From: Haliclona indistincta | Taxonomy: Eukaryota > Porifera > Demospongiae > Haplosclerida > Chalinidae | Direction: 5' to 3' | NCBI GenBank assembly: GCA_964017065.1 | Contig: OZ024788.1 | Span: forward strand, 454,938-518,937 | Length of the DNA: 64,000 bases | In this document: one piece after another, positions 1-13,500 of the stretch | Layout of the letters: each line of letters opens with the position of its first letter | How positions within the stretch are numbered: position 1 is the first letter of the stretch | Program-made: the position numbers and the translations under genes | The notes under the pieces: generated by a model | Databases searched by the model: none | Told to the model about the DNA's origin: nothing | Seen by the model: the letters and a program-made list of their open reading frames with translations, nothing else

Positions 1-2078
1 GAGGTGCTGTTCAAGTTGATGTCGTCTCAAACCCTCCACTGGGCAGTGCTGGTTGGGGCAGTCTATAGGAGACCGGGCGGGGCATATTGGGTAGTGCTTC
101 TCTGTGACGATAGTGAACGTGTTGTAGTAACCACAGTTCTCACATGAGATCATTCGCTTGTGGCAGTGATGACGTGTGTGCTCTCTCATTTCACTTCTAC
201 GAACGTATTTACCACAGCCAGAGGGACAAGCAATGCCACATCGTCCCTTAGCAGGATCAAGGTGATCGTGGAGGTCTCTCAGCTCACCGACCCACTCACA
301 CCCTTCCTCGTAATCTGAGCAGCGTATTTCAAGACTTCTGACTACTCGTTGAAGATATTTATCACATCGTGCATTGTTGAGCATTTCGGGTTCACGGCAC
401 GTGGGGCACTCTGTTTTACTGGAGTCAAGCAAACGATCACGACATTTCCGACAGCAAAGGTGTCCACAGTCAGTAATGAATGGCTCTGAGAGTGGTTCAG
501 TGAACAGCTCATAGCAAATCGGACATTGGTAGTCAAGATCTGTTTTATGAAGTAAGTGAACAGTGACTGGCTTGTGAGAAAGAGAATCTAAAATGAGAAA
601 GAGCGATTAGTGCGAACGTACGTGACAACAAATGAACAAATGTATGAAACTAATCACACCGGCCACACCCTACAGATCATGCTGTGTTTACCTGTGCTAG
701 CTGGTGTGGGAGGAGATGACATTATGAGCAGACTCTGGTCTAATACAGTACTGCTAGTCTGAGGTAAGTCACTTGGTCCCTCCAGTTGCTTGACTGCTGC
801 TGCTGCTGTAGAACAGATGAACCACATTATAACAGCTGTATCATGGTCACACAAACACACTGCCTATCATGATGGCACACACTACCTGTGACAGAGCATT
901 CCAACACAAGCTCCTCCTCTCCAATGAATACCTGCAGCACTCCCATGGTCTGGAGTGAACCAGTGGCTTCTAATATGGTCATCTTCAGCTGCTTGACTTC
1001 ACTAGTAGAGCACAGCCAGGTGACTGCGATACAACCATCTTCAACTTTAGAGAGATGAAGATGGCTACCAGAAACACCTAACAAAGCAACGAGCTTGGTC
1101 AGATCGTCAAGAGTATCTTTATCCCAGTAGTTTTTGAGCTTTAGTTTTACAGAGACTTTCCCTGACAACAGTTTAGAGGATGTGGCAGTTGCTGGAAATA
1201 GTTGTTTGAACTGGCTCACAGTAGCACTGGCCATAAAGTGCTGGCGCTGTTGTTCATACTCGTCTACAAGCTGTCTAGTGGTGGCACTGCATGAGAGAGA
1301 ACAAGCAAGTGAATGTGACCTACAGCACAGAATCCTTACCGGACATCTTCAGGAAATATGGAGCAGATTCGCTTCAAATAAAATATGTTGAAGAGTGATA
1401 CTTCCTCCTCTACGAGAGTGTTGAAGTGTGACTGGAAGCTGTGATCATCAACTGCTCTGTGAAACAGTCGTGGAAGGAACTTGACAAACTCCTCTTGTGC
1501 CTCAGGACTGCTATGAAGCTGCTTTTCGTAATTGTACAGTAGTTTAGCATAACCAATACGCAGGTCACCCAGTTCCTCTAGTAGCTCATCAGGTACAAAT
1601 ACCTCCTCTCCTGAGAAGCAAACATGAACAGGCCCTCTAGTTATAATGAATGCTACATACCTTCATCAGTGCTGCTTGAGGCTGATGGCTGCTGCATAGA
1701 CCTGATCGAGTGTGTCAGTTCATCTAAACAGAGAGAAACAGCAACGATCAACATTCTCCAGCTAGCGCCGGATCCTTACTGCTAACCACGAAGACGAGAC
1801 GCGATCTGTGCTTGGTTGGTTTCTTTCAGGATCGAAACAAAAAGGTGGTAACTATCGTAGTCTGCGTTCACAGCTCGCTGAAGGTAGCTGAGGAACTTCT
1901 CTGCTCTCTGGTATACCGAGTCAGTCTCGTTAGAGCATTCCGTTCTCTGACGATCCGTTATGAGATCTCTGCTCAGAGCGACCGGGAGGAGAGCAGCAGT
2001 GTCAATGCTGTTCACTAAATAACTGAACAAGTGTTTCAGAGCTTCTGGCTCAGCGGCAGGACAACAGCTACCAGCCAT
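1..2078 (-). CDS. CARD-RING-TRAF gene, unit 1 (3' end beyond window)
   Basis: Exons read from the sequence: 2078-1787, 1723-1661, 1610-1340, 1286-886, 805-692 and 587 to beyond base 1. All junctions are GT-AG and all phases agree. Exon 1 encodes a CARD-like helical domain of about 90 residues. Exon 3 encodes a helical segment ending near FPEDVR. Exon 4 encodes an unnamed domain with the core CIAVTWLC, and exon 5 a short Ser/Pro-rich linker. Exon 6 starts a RING finger (CPICYELF, then CGHLCC) and TRAF-type zinc fingers; the MATH part lies outside the window. The start is the ATG at 2078, the first Met in frame before the CARD. By family, RING-TRAF proteins are E3 ligase adaptors in innate-immune and death signalling, and CARDs recruit caspases or other CARD proteins. 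The fusion and its cytosolic signalling role are inferred. No stop was seen in the visible coding part. Confidence 0.8.
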
Positions 2079-2143
2079 TTGCAAAAACAGAAGGGCGTGG
2101 CTCACAACATTATTCATGAGACTACATGTACAATAATTATACA

Positions 2144-3662
2144 TCATAATAAGCTATTAGTATTGTCAGCAAATGGGTTGTCTCCTAGAGCTGGTTGCCT
2201 AGGGAACGTCTGTTGGCTGGTGGGTACAGCAATCATTGACGACTGGGTTGGTTGAAGGACACTAGTAGAGTAAGGGGCGGGGCTAGACACACCCACTGGG
2301 TTCAGTATAGATGAGGACCAGCCCATTCCAGTACTAACTGATGATGCAGCTAATAATGAACCTCCTGGTCCTACTGGTGTCAGTAGAGGAGGTGGCTGGA
2401 GTGATGGAGCTGATGATGGTCCTGGTGCACCTGATGATGAGTGTAGGTTCATTCCACCTCCTCCTCTGACTGATGGTGCAGCTGCTGGTGATGGTTGGAG
2501 TGGAACCAGACTAGGTGATGATGACCAGCTAGCCCCTCCCCCTGCTCCTCCCATTGCTGGAGATAGTGTTGGCTGAAGAGAAACCGAGCTCATTCCTTCT
2601 CCTCTTACAGCAGGTGACCAACTTGTCCCTCCTCCTGCTGGAGTCATAACAGTTTGTTGAAGAGGTGCTGTAGATGATGACCACACTCCACTCGATGCTG
2701 CTGTTGGTTGTAGAGATGGTATTGAGTTCATTCCACCTCTCACTGCAGCTGGTGACCAGTTAGTCCCTACTGATGGAGCTGGTGTCAGTATACTAGCTGC
2801 TGCTGGTGGTGTGGGCTGGAGAGATACTGAGCTCATTCCTCCTCCCACTAGAGGTGTTGGTTGGAGAGGTAGTGATGGTGCTTGGTAGTTCACTTGTGAT
2901 GTTGGAGGGCGTGTCATGGGCGGGGTCTGATAATTCGTGGTCTGGCGAGTGGTAGCTAATGATGAGATATCTAGTCCAGATGATGTGCTGTTAGTGGTGG
3001 GCGTGGTCAGTCTATTAGTGGGCGGGGTCAATGATGAGCTTTAGGTAAGACCTGCGAAAAAATCATCCGATACAGCTGCCTGTATGTAGAGGTGTGTCGA
3101 CCAATCAGATGCAAGCAGTCACGTGACTTACCGTACTATAGTTGGTAGCCTGGTAGCTGTGCTACCACGAGAGGGCAGGACTGCTTCTTGTGCTGGGACA
3201 CCACTAGACATGGAGTCTATCCTGGACAAGGAGTCCTCCATTGACTTGTTATCCATCACCTCACGAGCATACTCTACTGATGACCTGAGGGAAGGAGAGA
3301 GAGGGAGGGAGGGTGGGTGGGAGGGAGATAGGGAGGGAGAGACGAAGGGAGTGAGATGAATACGTCAGTGAGTGAGTGAGTGTCATACTTGGTTTGTTCC
3401 TCGATCTTCGAGAGCTGTGTGAGGTGAGCCTGTTGTTCTGTCTCCATCTGTTTCAGCATCTCTCTGATCACTGCCATGTACTGTGTGAACTGCACCAGCA
3501 GCACTGTTAGCTTTCTCTGTCGTATGTTAAATTATCTACTAACCTGTGACAGGTTGAGTGAGGACTCCAGTGAGAGAGGAATGAGGTAGGGCAGGACCCT
3601 CTCCCCGAGATAATGCTTGTCCAGTCTTAGCTTCTTATTAGTTGCTGTGGTATGGAAGATCC
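2144..3662 (-). pseudogene. SCYL2-like: SCYL2-like 3' fragment, unit 1
   Basis: Exons at about 3662-3544 (GIFHTTATNKK to LNLSQ), 3489-3389 (FTQYMAVIREMLKQMETEQ), 3284-3132 (EYAREVMDNKSMEDS) and 3079-2144 (Ser/Pro/Gln-rich tail ending NPFADNTNSLL). The first two match the HEAT-like region of SCYL2, a pseudokinase of clathrin-coated vesicles. The NPF tripeptide in the tail would suit EH-domain binding. Everything 5' of the GIFHTT exon is missing, and the DRAM-like gene lies directly upstream instead. The exon ending near 3132 is 7 nt shorter than its unit 3 counterpart, which shifts the frame. The last exon also reads TAA near 3034 where units 2 and 3 read TCA. I call it a truncated, broken copy. 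The last-exon open frame itself is long and clean. Confidence 0.8.
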
Positions 3663-3944
3663 CTGCACGAGAGGAGGATGGTATCACAGAATGGAGCATG
3701 GTTACAGTAAGCAGTGTATAGATGCCCCACACTGATGGTCACTGGTAGAGCCAAGACACTTACTCTGCCATGAAAAATCGCATTTTTGTTGGTTGGTTTG
3801 TTGGATGTCAAAATTTTGTGGGTAAAATTTGTTGCTCCAGTATAAAATGAGATTATGGTGCACTCTAAGACCACCCACGACAAACAGAAAATTTCCTCAA
3901 AACACTTGTTTGTTTAGCGTGTGTGTATGTGTGAGTGAGTATAC

Positions 3945-5590
<1,646 letters not shown>

Positions 5591-6084
5591 GGCTGCTCTG
5601 CAATGCTCATGAATCAGTCCAGATTAATTACGGGGCAGCAGTTGCTATGACTACGATCATCAGTAAACAAAAGAAGGTGTGGTCTCCCTCAGGCACTTGC
5701 GCTTGCCCTCCAGGCCTCAGGTGCTGCTCTGCTGTCGTCGATAGAGAATGACTACCAGCGAGTATGACCTACTGCTGCCCGTGGAGTCACCACGTGAGTC
5801 AGCCCCGCCATTATCGTTGTGCTAGGCGTCTCGCTGTTCTCCAGATCCAGGGAAACGTGTTGCTTTCGGCAGCAACGTAGAGCGGCTGATGTTCCCGCTG
5901 CACAGCGCTCCGACCCGCCACGGGATAGAGCAGGGACTGAGAGGAGAGGCACACAGAGGACCAGGCTGCTATGAGAAAGATGTGGTGAGCAAAATGCAGT
6001 GCAAACTGTATTCATCATTGCTGAGCTTCTTTCACTTTATCTGCACCTCTGCTCAAACTGAAGTTTCTCTCTCATTGTTTTCAG
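5591..6084. promoter_or_regulatory. Divergent promoter region, DRAM-like / ciliary gene
   Basis: The DRAM-like ATG (5590, minus) and the ciliary-gene ATG (6085, plus) point away from each other. The same arrangement recurs at 62131-62593. The stretch is conserved between units and holds a probable 5' leader with a donor near 5980 (GTGAGC) and an acceptor TTTTCAG just before 6085. No core promoter motif is identified. Confidence 0.45.
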
Positions 6085-6938
6085 ATGATGCTGTTTCTGC
6101 AACCAATGGATCGGCGTCCTCGCTCTAGCAATGGATGGTATTTCGGAGCCACATCAGGACCACGCCTCCATCGTGAGAGAGATGTGAGTGCCTGCTGGCT
6201 CAGTAGCTAGAGTCACTAGTCATGATAATGGTGTCTGATCCTGCAGGATAAGCTGCCGGGACCGGCTGACTACTTTAGTCAGGAGGAGAATGTGACCACC
6301 AGTGATGATAAGAGACCAGCTAGTCTAGAGAGGTTTGGAGCAAAGTGTCCTCGCTTCTCAAAACACCAATATCACACACCTAATCCAGGGTATGTCATGT
6401 GACTGTTACATATGTCATGTGACTATCATGTGATTCAGGCCGGGGTCCTATAGTCATGATGTACCTACTAACAAACATGTGAGATATTGTGAGTCATTTG
6501 GTGGAGCAAGAACACTGAAGAATGAAGTAACAGTGAAGTGTACTAAAGGCATCGCTGAGAAGGTATGTACGAGGCTACTAGTAGTCCACTAGTCTACTAG
6601 TCACTGTACTATTGGTTATATAGTGTAGTAAATGTGGTTGTAACCAAGTTGGTGACTACTATCAGAGAAGAGCTAGTCAGGACTATACTGTGTGTCCAAC
6701 ATGTATGGCAGCCATTAGATCAACCCAGCAGCACTATAGTAGCATAGACTCATTCTACATGGTAAGGGACTGCTCATCCATTCATCATCATGAGTATCCT
6801 GGAGCTGATCCTAAACTACTGGTAAGAGATGACATAGCTACTGATAGCATCATGTGGTGTCTCTCACTATAGATCAAGACAGAGTCAGATCAACGCAAGC
6901 TGAGACTAAAAGAGGCATATCTGAGATTATACTACTAA
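6085..6938 (+). CDS. PG-rich (SHIPPO-type) ciliary protein, unit 1
   Basis: Exons: 6085-6183, 6247-6389, 6439-6562, 6624 to about 6760, about 6793-6820 and 6873-6938 (TAA). The coding path is phased through exon 4. The protein is about 185 residues. It carries PGPADYF, PGPGSYSHD and YPGADPK, resembling the Pro-Gly-Pro repeats of sperm-tail/microtubule inner proteins (STPG/ODF3 type). These are followed by a CSKCGC to CPTCM zinc-binding-like pair and a basic C-terminal helix ending KEAYLRLYY. By family it would bind axonemal microtubules; which ortholog it is remains unknown. The ATG at 6085 directly follows an acceptor, so a non-coding first exon lies upstream. The mini-intron near 6761-6792 can also be read through in frame in this copy but not in unit 3, so splicing is the better model. 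Confidence 0.65.
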
Positions 6939-7506
6939 CCAGCCTCACAGTGTATAGCACTGACTTGATGAGATTGCAGCTTGACTTGTATAAGATACTT
7001 AACTTTATTGGTGTGGGGACGCTTATGGTGGATTTGTCTGAAATTAGAAAGAATGTCTAACTTCTGCATGGTCTGTTCAAACTACAAAAGGCTGAAAATA
7101 ATGTGTGGGCAAGTTCATACAAACTAACTCTAGTAAACCCTGCTATCCTCTTGCACTGCAAAGAGGCAATTCAATGCTATGTCTGAGTTTGAACAATAAT
7201 ATAATGCATGAGTATAGTGATGCAAGTCCACTTTGACTGATTTGAGCCTCTCTTTTATTATGGTCCTATTCCCCGAACATTAAAGGAGTCATACCATGCA
7301 GCACCTTTCACTAGTAGCTAGCTAGCACTGACAAGACTGGTATAGAGATACTTTAAAATACCGTTAGTTGACTGATGTGGATATTAATTTTTATAATAGG
7401 TGCATAAACTTTAAAAGCATTAAAAAGTCAAGATTTAATCAAGGCAAGTTAGAGCACATGAAAAAGGCTTAAATTAAACTGTAGATATAGAGTGAACCGT
7501 GTAAGA
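6939..7506. other. Intergenic, no gene seen
   Basis: The 3' flank of the ciliary gene. It is nearly identical to 63439-63640 up to about 7140, then diverges into AT-rich sequence. No coding, RNA or repeat feature was recognised in the rest. Confidence 0.6.
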
Positions 7507-10500
7507 TTATTTTAGAGGAATGCGAGGAGGAAATGGAGGATTGCGAGGAGGAGGTAAAGTAGGATTGCGAGGAGGTAATAATGGACGTGGGCAGTCGACT
7601 TGTACTCTCACATGAATACAGTCCCGGTAAAGATATTGTGTGTTAGTAGTGGAAGAGATGAGAGAGGAATGAGAGATGAACTGTTGATAACCGATACCAT
7701 TTCCATACTCTCCTTCAGTGACTCTAACAAAGTCATTGTTCGTAACAATTGTGAGTGTCTTCTTGTAGTGTTCCTTGTCCTCCAGCCAGTTGAGGAGCTC
7801 AATGATGATGGTACCAGTGAAAGGCCACTGGAGGCGGTCATCGTGATGACCTTTCATGATGTAAGCAAAGATCGACAAGTGGCTGCCCTTACCACTACCA
7901 ACACCATTAGCATACACAACGAGGCATAATGTATAACCCTGTGGGCCGGTGGTGAATGGTGGACAGTAAAATTGGTTGTTGAATTGCTTGCATTTGGAAT
8001 ACTCTGATATGGTGAACTGAGCCCCAGACTGGGTGCTGATGAGGGGGTCCTGCCATGCTTGGGTCAGGTGGAGGAGAGGTGTGGAGTAGACTATAGCACT
8101 AACTCTTAGTTTGAGGTAGTCGTCACGCAAGTATTCTGTGTTAGTGGTAGACGCCAGGTCAGTGTGAGATATGAATTGAAGTTTGCCAAAACCAGGTCCA
8201 ATCTCTTGATCAGTGAGCCGTGAAGAGTATTTGCCATCAGGATCGCTATATCTGTTAAAGGAAATTGTCATTGAGTGGTGATTCTTGTCTTCTCTCCAGT
8301 TCAGTAGCTCTACTCTGATGTTTCTTTCAAATGGCCATTCTAACTCATTATCATATTCTCCTCTCATTAGTTGAGCACCTGCTGTAAGGTGAGAACCACT
8401 GCCTCTACCATTACCATTGGGTAACAAATGAAGACGGAACTTGTAGCCTCTGTCGTGGGTATAAAATGGTGAACTGTACCACACTTCATTAGCTTCTTTC
8501 TTCTCATGGTAATCACTGATGATGAACTCCATTGGTGCTTGGTTGTACAGGTATTGTGGTGATACAGGAGTGATGGCTACTGCTTGGTTGGTCTCCTCCA
8601 GAACCAGGTTGTGCTGCTCTGGTGTGTGTAGCTTCATCTCTCCTCGAGGTAGCCGGACAGAGCAGCCAGTGTTGGGGCAATCCACTAGTTGGTGGCTACA
8701 CTCATTGAGGTGCTGTTCAAGTTGATGTCGTCTCAAACCCTTCACTGGGCAGTGCTGGTTGGGGCAGTCTATAGGAGAACGGGGGCATATTGGGTAGTGC
8801 TTCTCTGTGACGATAGTGAACGTGTTGTAGTAACCACAGTTCTCACATGAGATCATTCGCTTGTGGCAGTGATGACGTGTGTGCTCTCTCATTTCACTTC
8901 TACGTTCGTATTTACCACAGCCAAAGGGACAAGCAATGCCACATCGTCCCTTAGCAGGATCAAGGTGATCGTGGAGGTCTCTCAGCTCACCGACCCACTC
9001 ACACCCTTCCTCGTAAACTGAGCAGCGTACTTTGAGACTTCTGACTTTTCGTTGAAGATATTTATCGCATCGGGCACTACTGAGCATTTCGGGTTCACGG
9101 CACGTGGGGCACTCTGTTTTACTGGAGTCAAGCAAACGATCAAGACATTTTCGACAGCAAAGGTGTCCACAGTCAGTAATGAATGGCTCTGAGAGTGGCT
9201 CAGTGAACAGCTCATAGCAAATCAGACATTGGTAGTCAATATCTGTTTTATGAACTAAGTGAACAGCGACTGGCTTGTGAGTTATAGACACTAGTGAGAG
9301 AGAGGGGGAGGGGGAGGGAGGGAGAGAGGGAGGGGGGAGAGAGAGGGAGAGAGGGAGGGAGGGAGAGAGGGAGGGGGTGAGAAGAGATTGAATTAATAAA
9401 GTATAGAGATAGTCAATATCTCAATATAGAGACTATTCTTATTATCATTGCCGATAGGCAATGATATGTAGGGATGACCTCGAATTAAGATGGCAGCTAC
9501 TCATGTGTGAAAATGAGTTTTCGCACATATTTCTACTATAATACATCTATACTGCATTTTAACTATCTCTAAGTGACTCTGAAGTGTAAACGCTTGTATA
9601 GGACGTCTATGAAAGTCGTCGGGACTGCTTGTTTGACGACTAAAATCAAGACAGAGAGCATTTGCAGATATTCGCTGTTATAGCGTTTCTCAAGATTCTA
9701 GACATCTAGGATTGATCAGGCGATTGTTCTGAGCATGGAAATACCTTTGGCGAAGTTGACAGACGTTTCTAAAGTGGTAAACTGAAATCGCCGCCCACGC
9801 AAATTGTTCGTCTTCTTCTTTGACAAGCATAGCGCTGTCCTGAGTGAACGAATCACTACCAAACCTGCACCATCGCATGTGTATATATCTGGGTTAGTGC
9901 ACTTACTCCTTAGATAGGCATCAACACTACCAGAAGCGAGTAATCCTTGAAAAACATGGTTTTTGGACTGTTTTGGACTAGCGACTTCATTAATTAACCC
10001 TCTTGTCACTTCTTATCGTTAACTCCGCCCGCATCAGTTTTGCACCTATCTCGCTACCGCGTTTTGTCTCGGCTCTGGACGCTTCAGCGCGCAAGCCAGA
10101 GTTATGAAAATGTGTCTAGACCAGTACTATACCCTAAATAAAAAGACTTCACAAAACCCTCGGCGTGTTGCACATTGTAGAGTTAGCTCCTTAGTTATGG
10201 TTTGCAGAAGGAGCTTTGCAGCTAAAGCCAACCTGCTTGCTATTGAAACTACACTGCTAACCAGAAGACAGCAAAGTGCTGACCACAAGCACGAGGTGTG
10301 TCAAGTGGGCGTGACCGTAAACACTGAGTACAGTAGGCAGCCATTGCTCTTGGCTTTTTCTTGAGATGTCTACGCACCCCTAGAACTGTCCTGCAGTTTA
10401 GATGGAATCTACAAGTACCTAGGTAGTCAACTATGGGCGCTTTTGTTGTCAGAGAGGTCAAAGACGGCCGTCAAGGTGAGCCAGCCATACTGAACTCGAG

Positions 10501-13500
10501 AACGAAAGCATTTTAGCAAAATCCACGAGTCAAATCGCAAGCCCTTGCGGTGTTTATCATGTCATAACTTTACCAGCGCGTAAAAGTGATCGCTGATCTC
10601 TGCAGCTCGATGGACAGCGAATTGCAAACCAAGAGCAGGGGGTGCCAGTGGCGGAAATCTTCGACCCCAGGCCGGTTTTTTACATAGCCCCATTACCCAC
10701 CCACTACGTCATAATGTGTCATATAATGATATTCACAATGCAAGCTAATTAATATTCATAAACAGCTGACGATCGCGTGCGCGTAGCTCGTCGTCGATAG
10801 CGCGAGTGTAGTATCGATCGTGATCATACAAAACATTGCTGCAGCAAGCAGAGATCAGAAAGCGACTGCGCTACCGCTGTGAATGTGGCCAAGATTACTA
10901 ATAGCGACTACCACGTGAGAGAGTGCTCAGTCGTCGCGAAAACGCACCCGATGCTGCTAAAACTCCACGATTAGATAGCTTCTTTCGACGGAAAAACAAC
11001 ACACAAGAGCTGAGTGCAGCTGAATCTACTGCAGAAGCTGGTGAGTAGAATAACTGCCTGGCTCAGAAGCAGCTGCTTTGCATGCATTATGCTAGCCACG
11101 CCTCCAGTCCACACCCTTCACAGCATAATGCATGATGCTTTCACCTGCATTTTACAGTGTATGTATATACACACTGTCAATAATGAACAGATTTCACGAA
11201 ACCCTCGGCGTGTTGCACATTGTAGAGTTAGCACCTTAGTTATGGTTTGCAGAAGGAGCTTTGCAGCTGAAGCCAACCTGCTTGCTATTGAAACTGCACT
11301 GCTACATGTAACCAGAAGACAGCAAAGTGCTGACCACAATTCAATCGAGACAAGGTGTGTCAAGTGGGCGTGACCGTGAACACTGAGTAGGTAGCCATTG
11401 CTCTTGGCTTTGATAGGCTTTTTCTTGAGATGTCTACGCACCCCCAGAGCTGTCCTGCTGTTTAGATGGAATCTACAAGTACCTAGGTAGTCAACTATGG
11501 GCGCCTTTGTTGTCAGAGAAGTCTAAGATGGCCGTCATGCAAGGTGAGCCAGCCATAACTCAAGAACGAAAGCACTTTAGCAAAATCCACGAGTCACATT
11601 GCAAGCCATGGTCGTGCTTAGCCTGTTCATACCTTAGTTGACGCGTAGAAGCGATCGCTGATCTCTGTAGCAGAAGAGACAGACAGACAGACAGACCGAC
11701 CGAACGACAAAGCAAGTACCGTAACCCTCGCGCATGCGCCGAGGGTTAATAACAAAAGCATGTTATATCTGCATGATATAGACCTCTTCTGATGTCAAGA
11801 ACCTGTAAAACAACTCTACAGAGCACCAGAAATCTAGTGGCTAAAATTTACGCAAAATGACTTTTTGTGTAAAAACCCTCTCAACCCACCCACCCACTTT
11901 TTGGCCTGGGGTCGGTAATTTTTCTTTCTGGTACCCCCTGACCAAGAGTATATAATCTTACCAAGAGTATCGAACGCCAATTGCCCCTGTAGAAACACTC
12001 TCGGGAAAGTAACGTGACAGGCACGTGCGATTCATTAAGGTTCAAAGGTTTTATTGCAGGACCCAGAGGGTATAAGCATAGTACAGAATAATTTTATTAT
12101 AAAACAGAGTTATGGAAATTTAATCTTAAATAAGTCATTGCTCTCACTAACGAGTAGTCCGAGTATATCCTCGACACCCAGGTTTATGGAGTTAGAATCA
12201 ACGGTGACTGCATGTTCTGAGCAAAGATGAGACAACCACGACGAGTCTACCGGATGGCCGCATAGATTGCAGCAGAAGTTGGCATATGTGGGCCGAGCTA
12301 AGTGATATATAATTCTTTGTAGCTGTTCTGTGCCTCTAGGGCCACGATCGAGCGCTGTATCCCAGAGTTTACGCCAGGAGACAGAGTCAGCAATACGAGC
12401 AACCAGGTTTGCTGGGTGATTAACTGCATGTCCATTCAACATCAGGTTACATTCATCTTGACGAAGAATGTCAGCCTTACTTGTGGATATTAGAGCAAGA
12501 GCGTCATCAGGTGAGTGTAGACATTGATTTACAAGTGAAACCCCGATGATAGATTCTAGCATCTTGCACTGCTGTATTAAAGAAACATCGACAGGGTCGG
12601 CAATGGTGGCAGAAACAAACACTCTTGAGCTGATTGATTTGCTGTCACCAACCAATAATTTGGATAGGTATTTGATCTTGCGCAAAAAAATACGATACAC
12701 GATTGAGGGCAGGGAGAGGCATATCCTGATCACTGTGCCAGAAAACCATTTAGGCAGTTTTAAAATTCTCCTCCCAATTTCCAGTTGAAAACGCTCTAGT
12801 AGCTGAATGGTGGAAGAGTCCAGTAACCATGTTTCGCATCCATAAAGAAGGATGGGGAGCACACAGGATTCAAAGACACTGATGGCAGACAGCGGATTGA
12901 GATTCCCCTGGAAAGCTTGGATACTCCCGAAGGCAAAAAATGCCTTCCGTGCTTTGATGATATTCTCCTGAACTGATCTAAGTGCTGATAGGTTGTGCGA
13001 CCACCAAACACCCAAGCATTTGGCTGCTGGTAAGGTGGTTATGGTATTCAGATGGTTGATAGCAACCTCCTCAAATTGATTGGGTTGTAAGGTGATTTTA
13101 ACAATTTCAGTCTTAGCTTGATTCAATCTGAGACTGTGCTTTGATGTAAAATTATCAATGATGTTGACTTGGGTGGCAATGGTATTCTTGGTAGTGGCAA
13201 TGGTTCTAAGATCGTCAGCATGAGCCGCTCCACCGACAAATGTACCAAGCACTGATAGTCCAGCATTTTGTGATCTGAGTCCTTTCAGAAGTGTGTCAAC
13301 TGTGATAAGAAACAGAAGAGGAGACAATACAGATCCTTGTTTAACACCTCTAGAGATGGGAACAATATCAGAGAACACAGAACCGACACGAACGACACTG
13401 GTTGCAGAGACATAACAGTTACGAATAACACTCCATGTCTTGCCACCAATGCCCATCTGCAGCAGCTTTTCAAGAAGGACGCAATGTTCTATCGAGTCAA

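Noticed and set aside
654..860. A possible short membrane protein (MWFICSTAAAAVKQL)
   Set aside because: The hydrophobic part is the end of an intron before the CAG acceptor near 805. Only the linker exon is coding.
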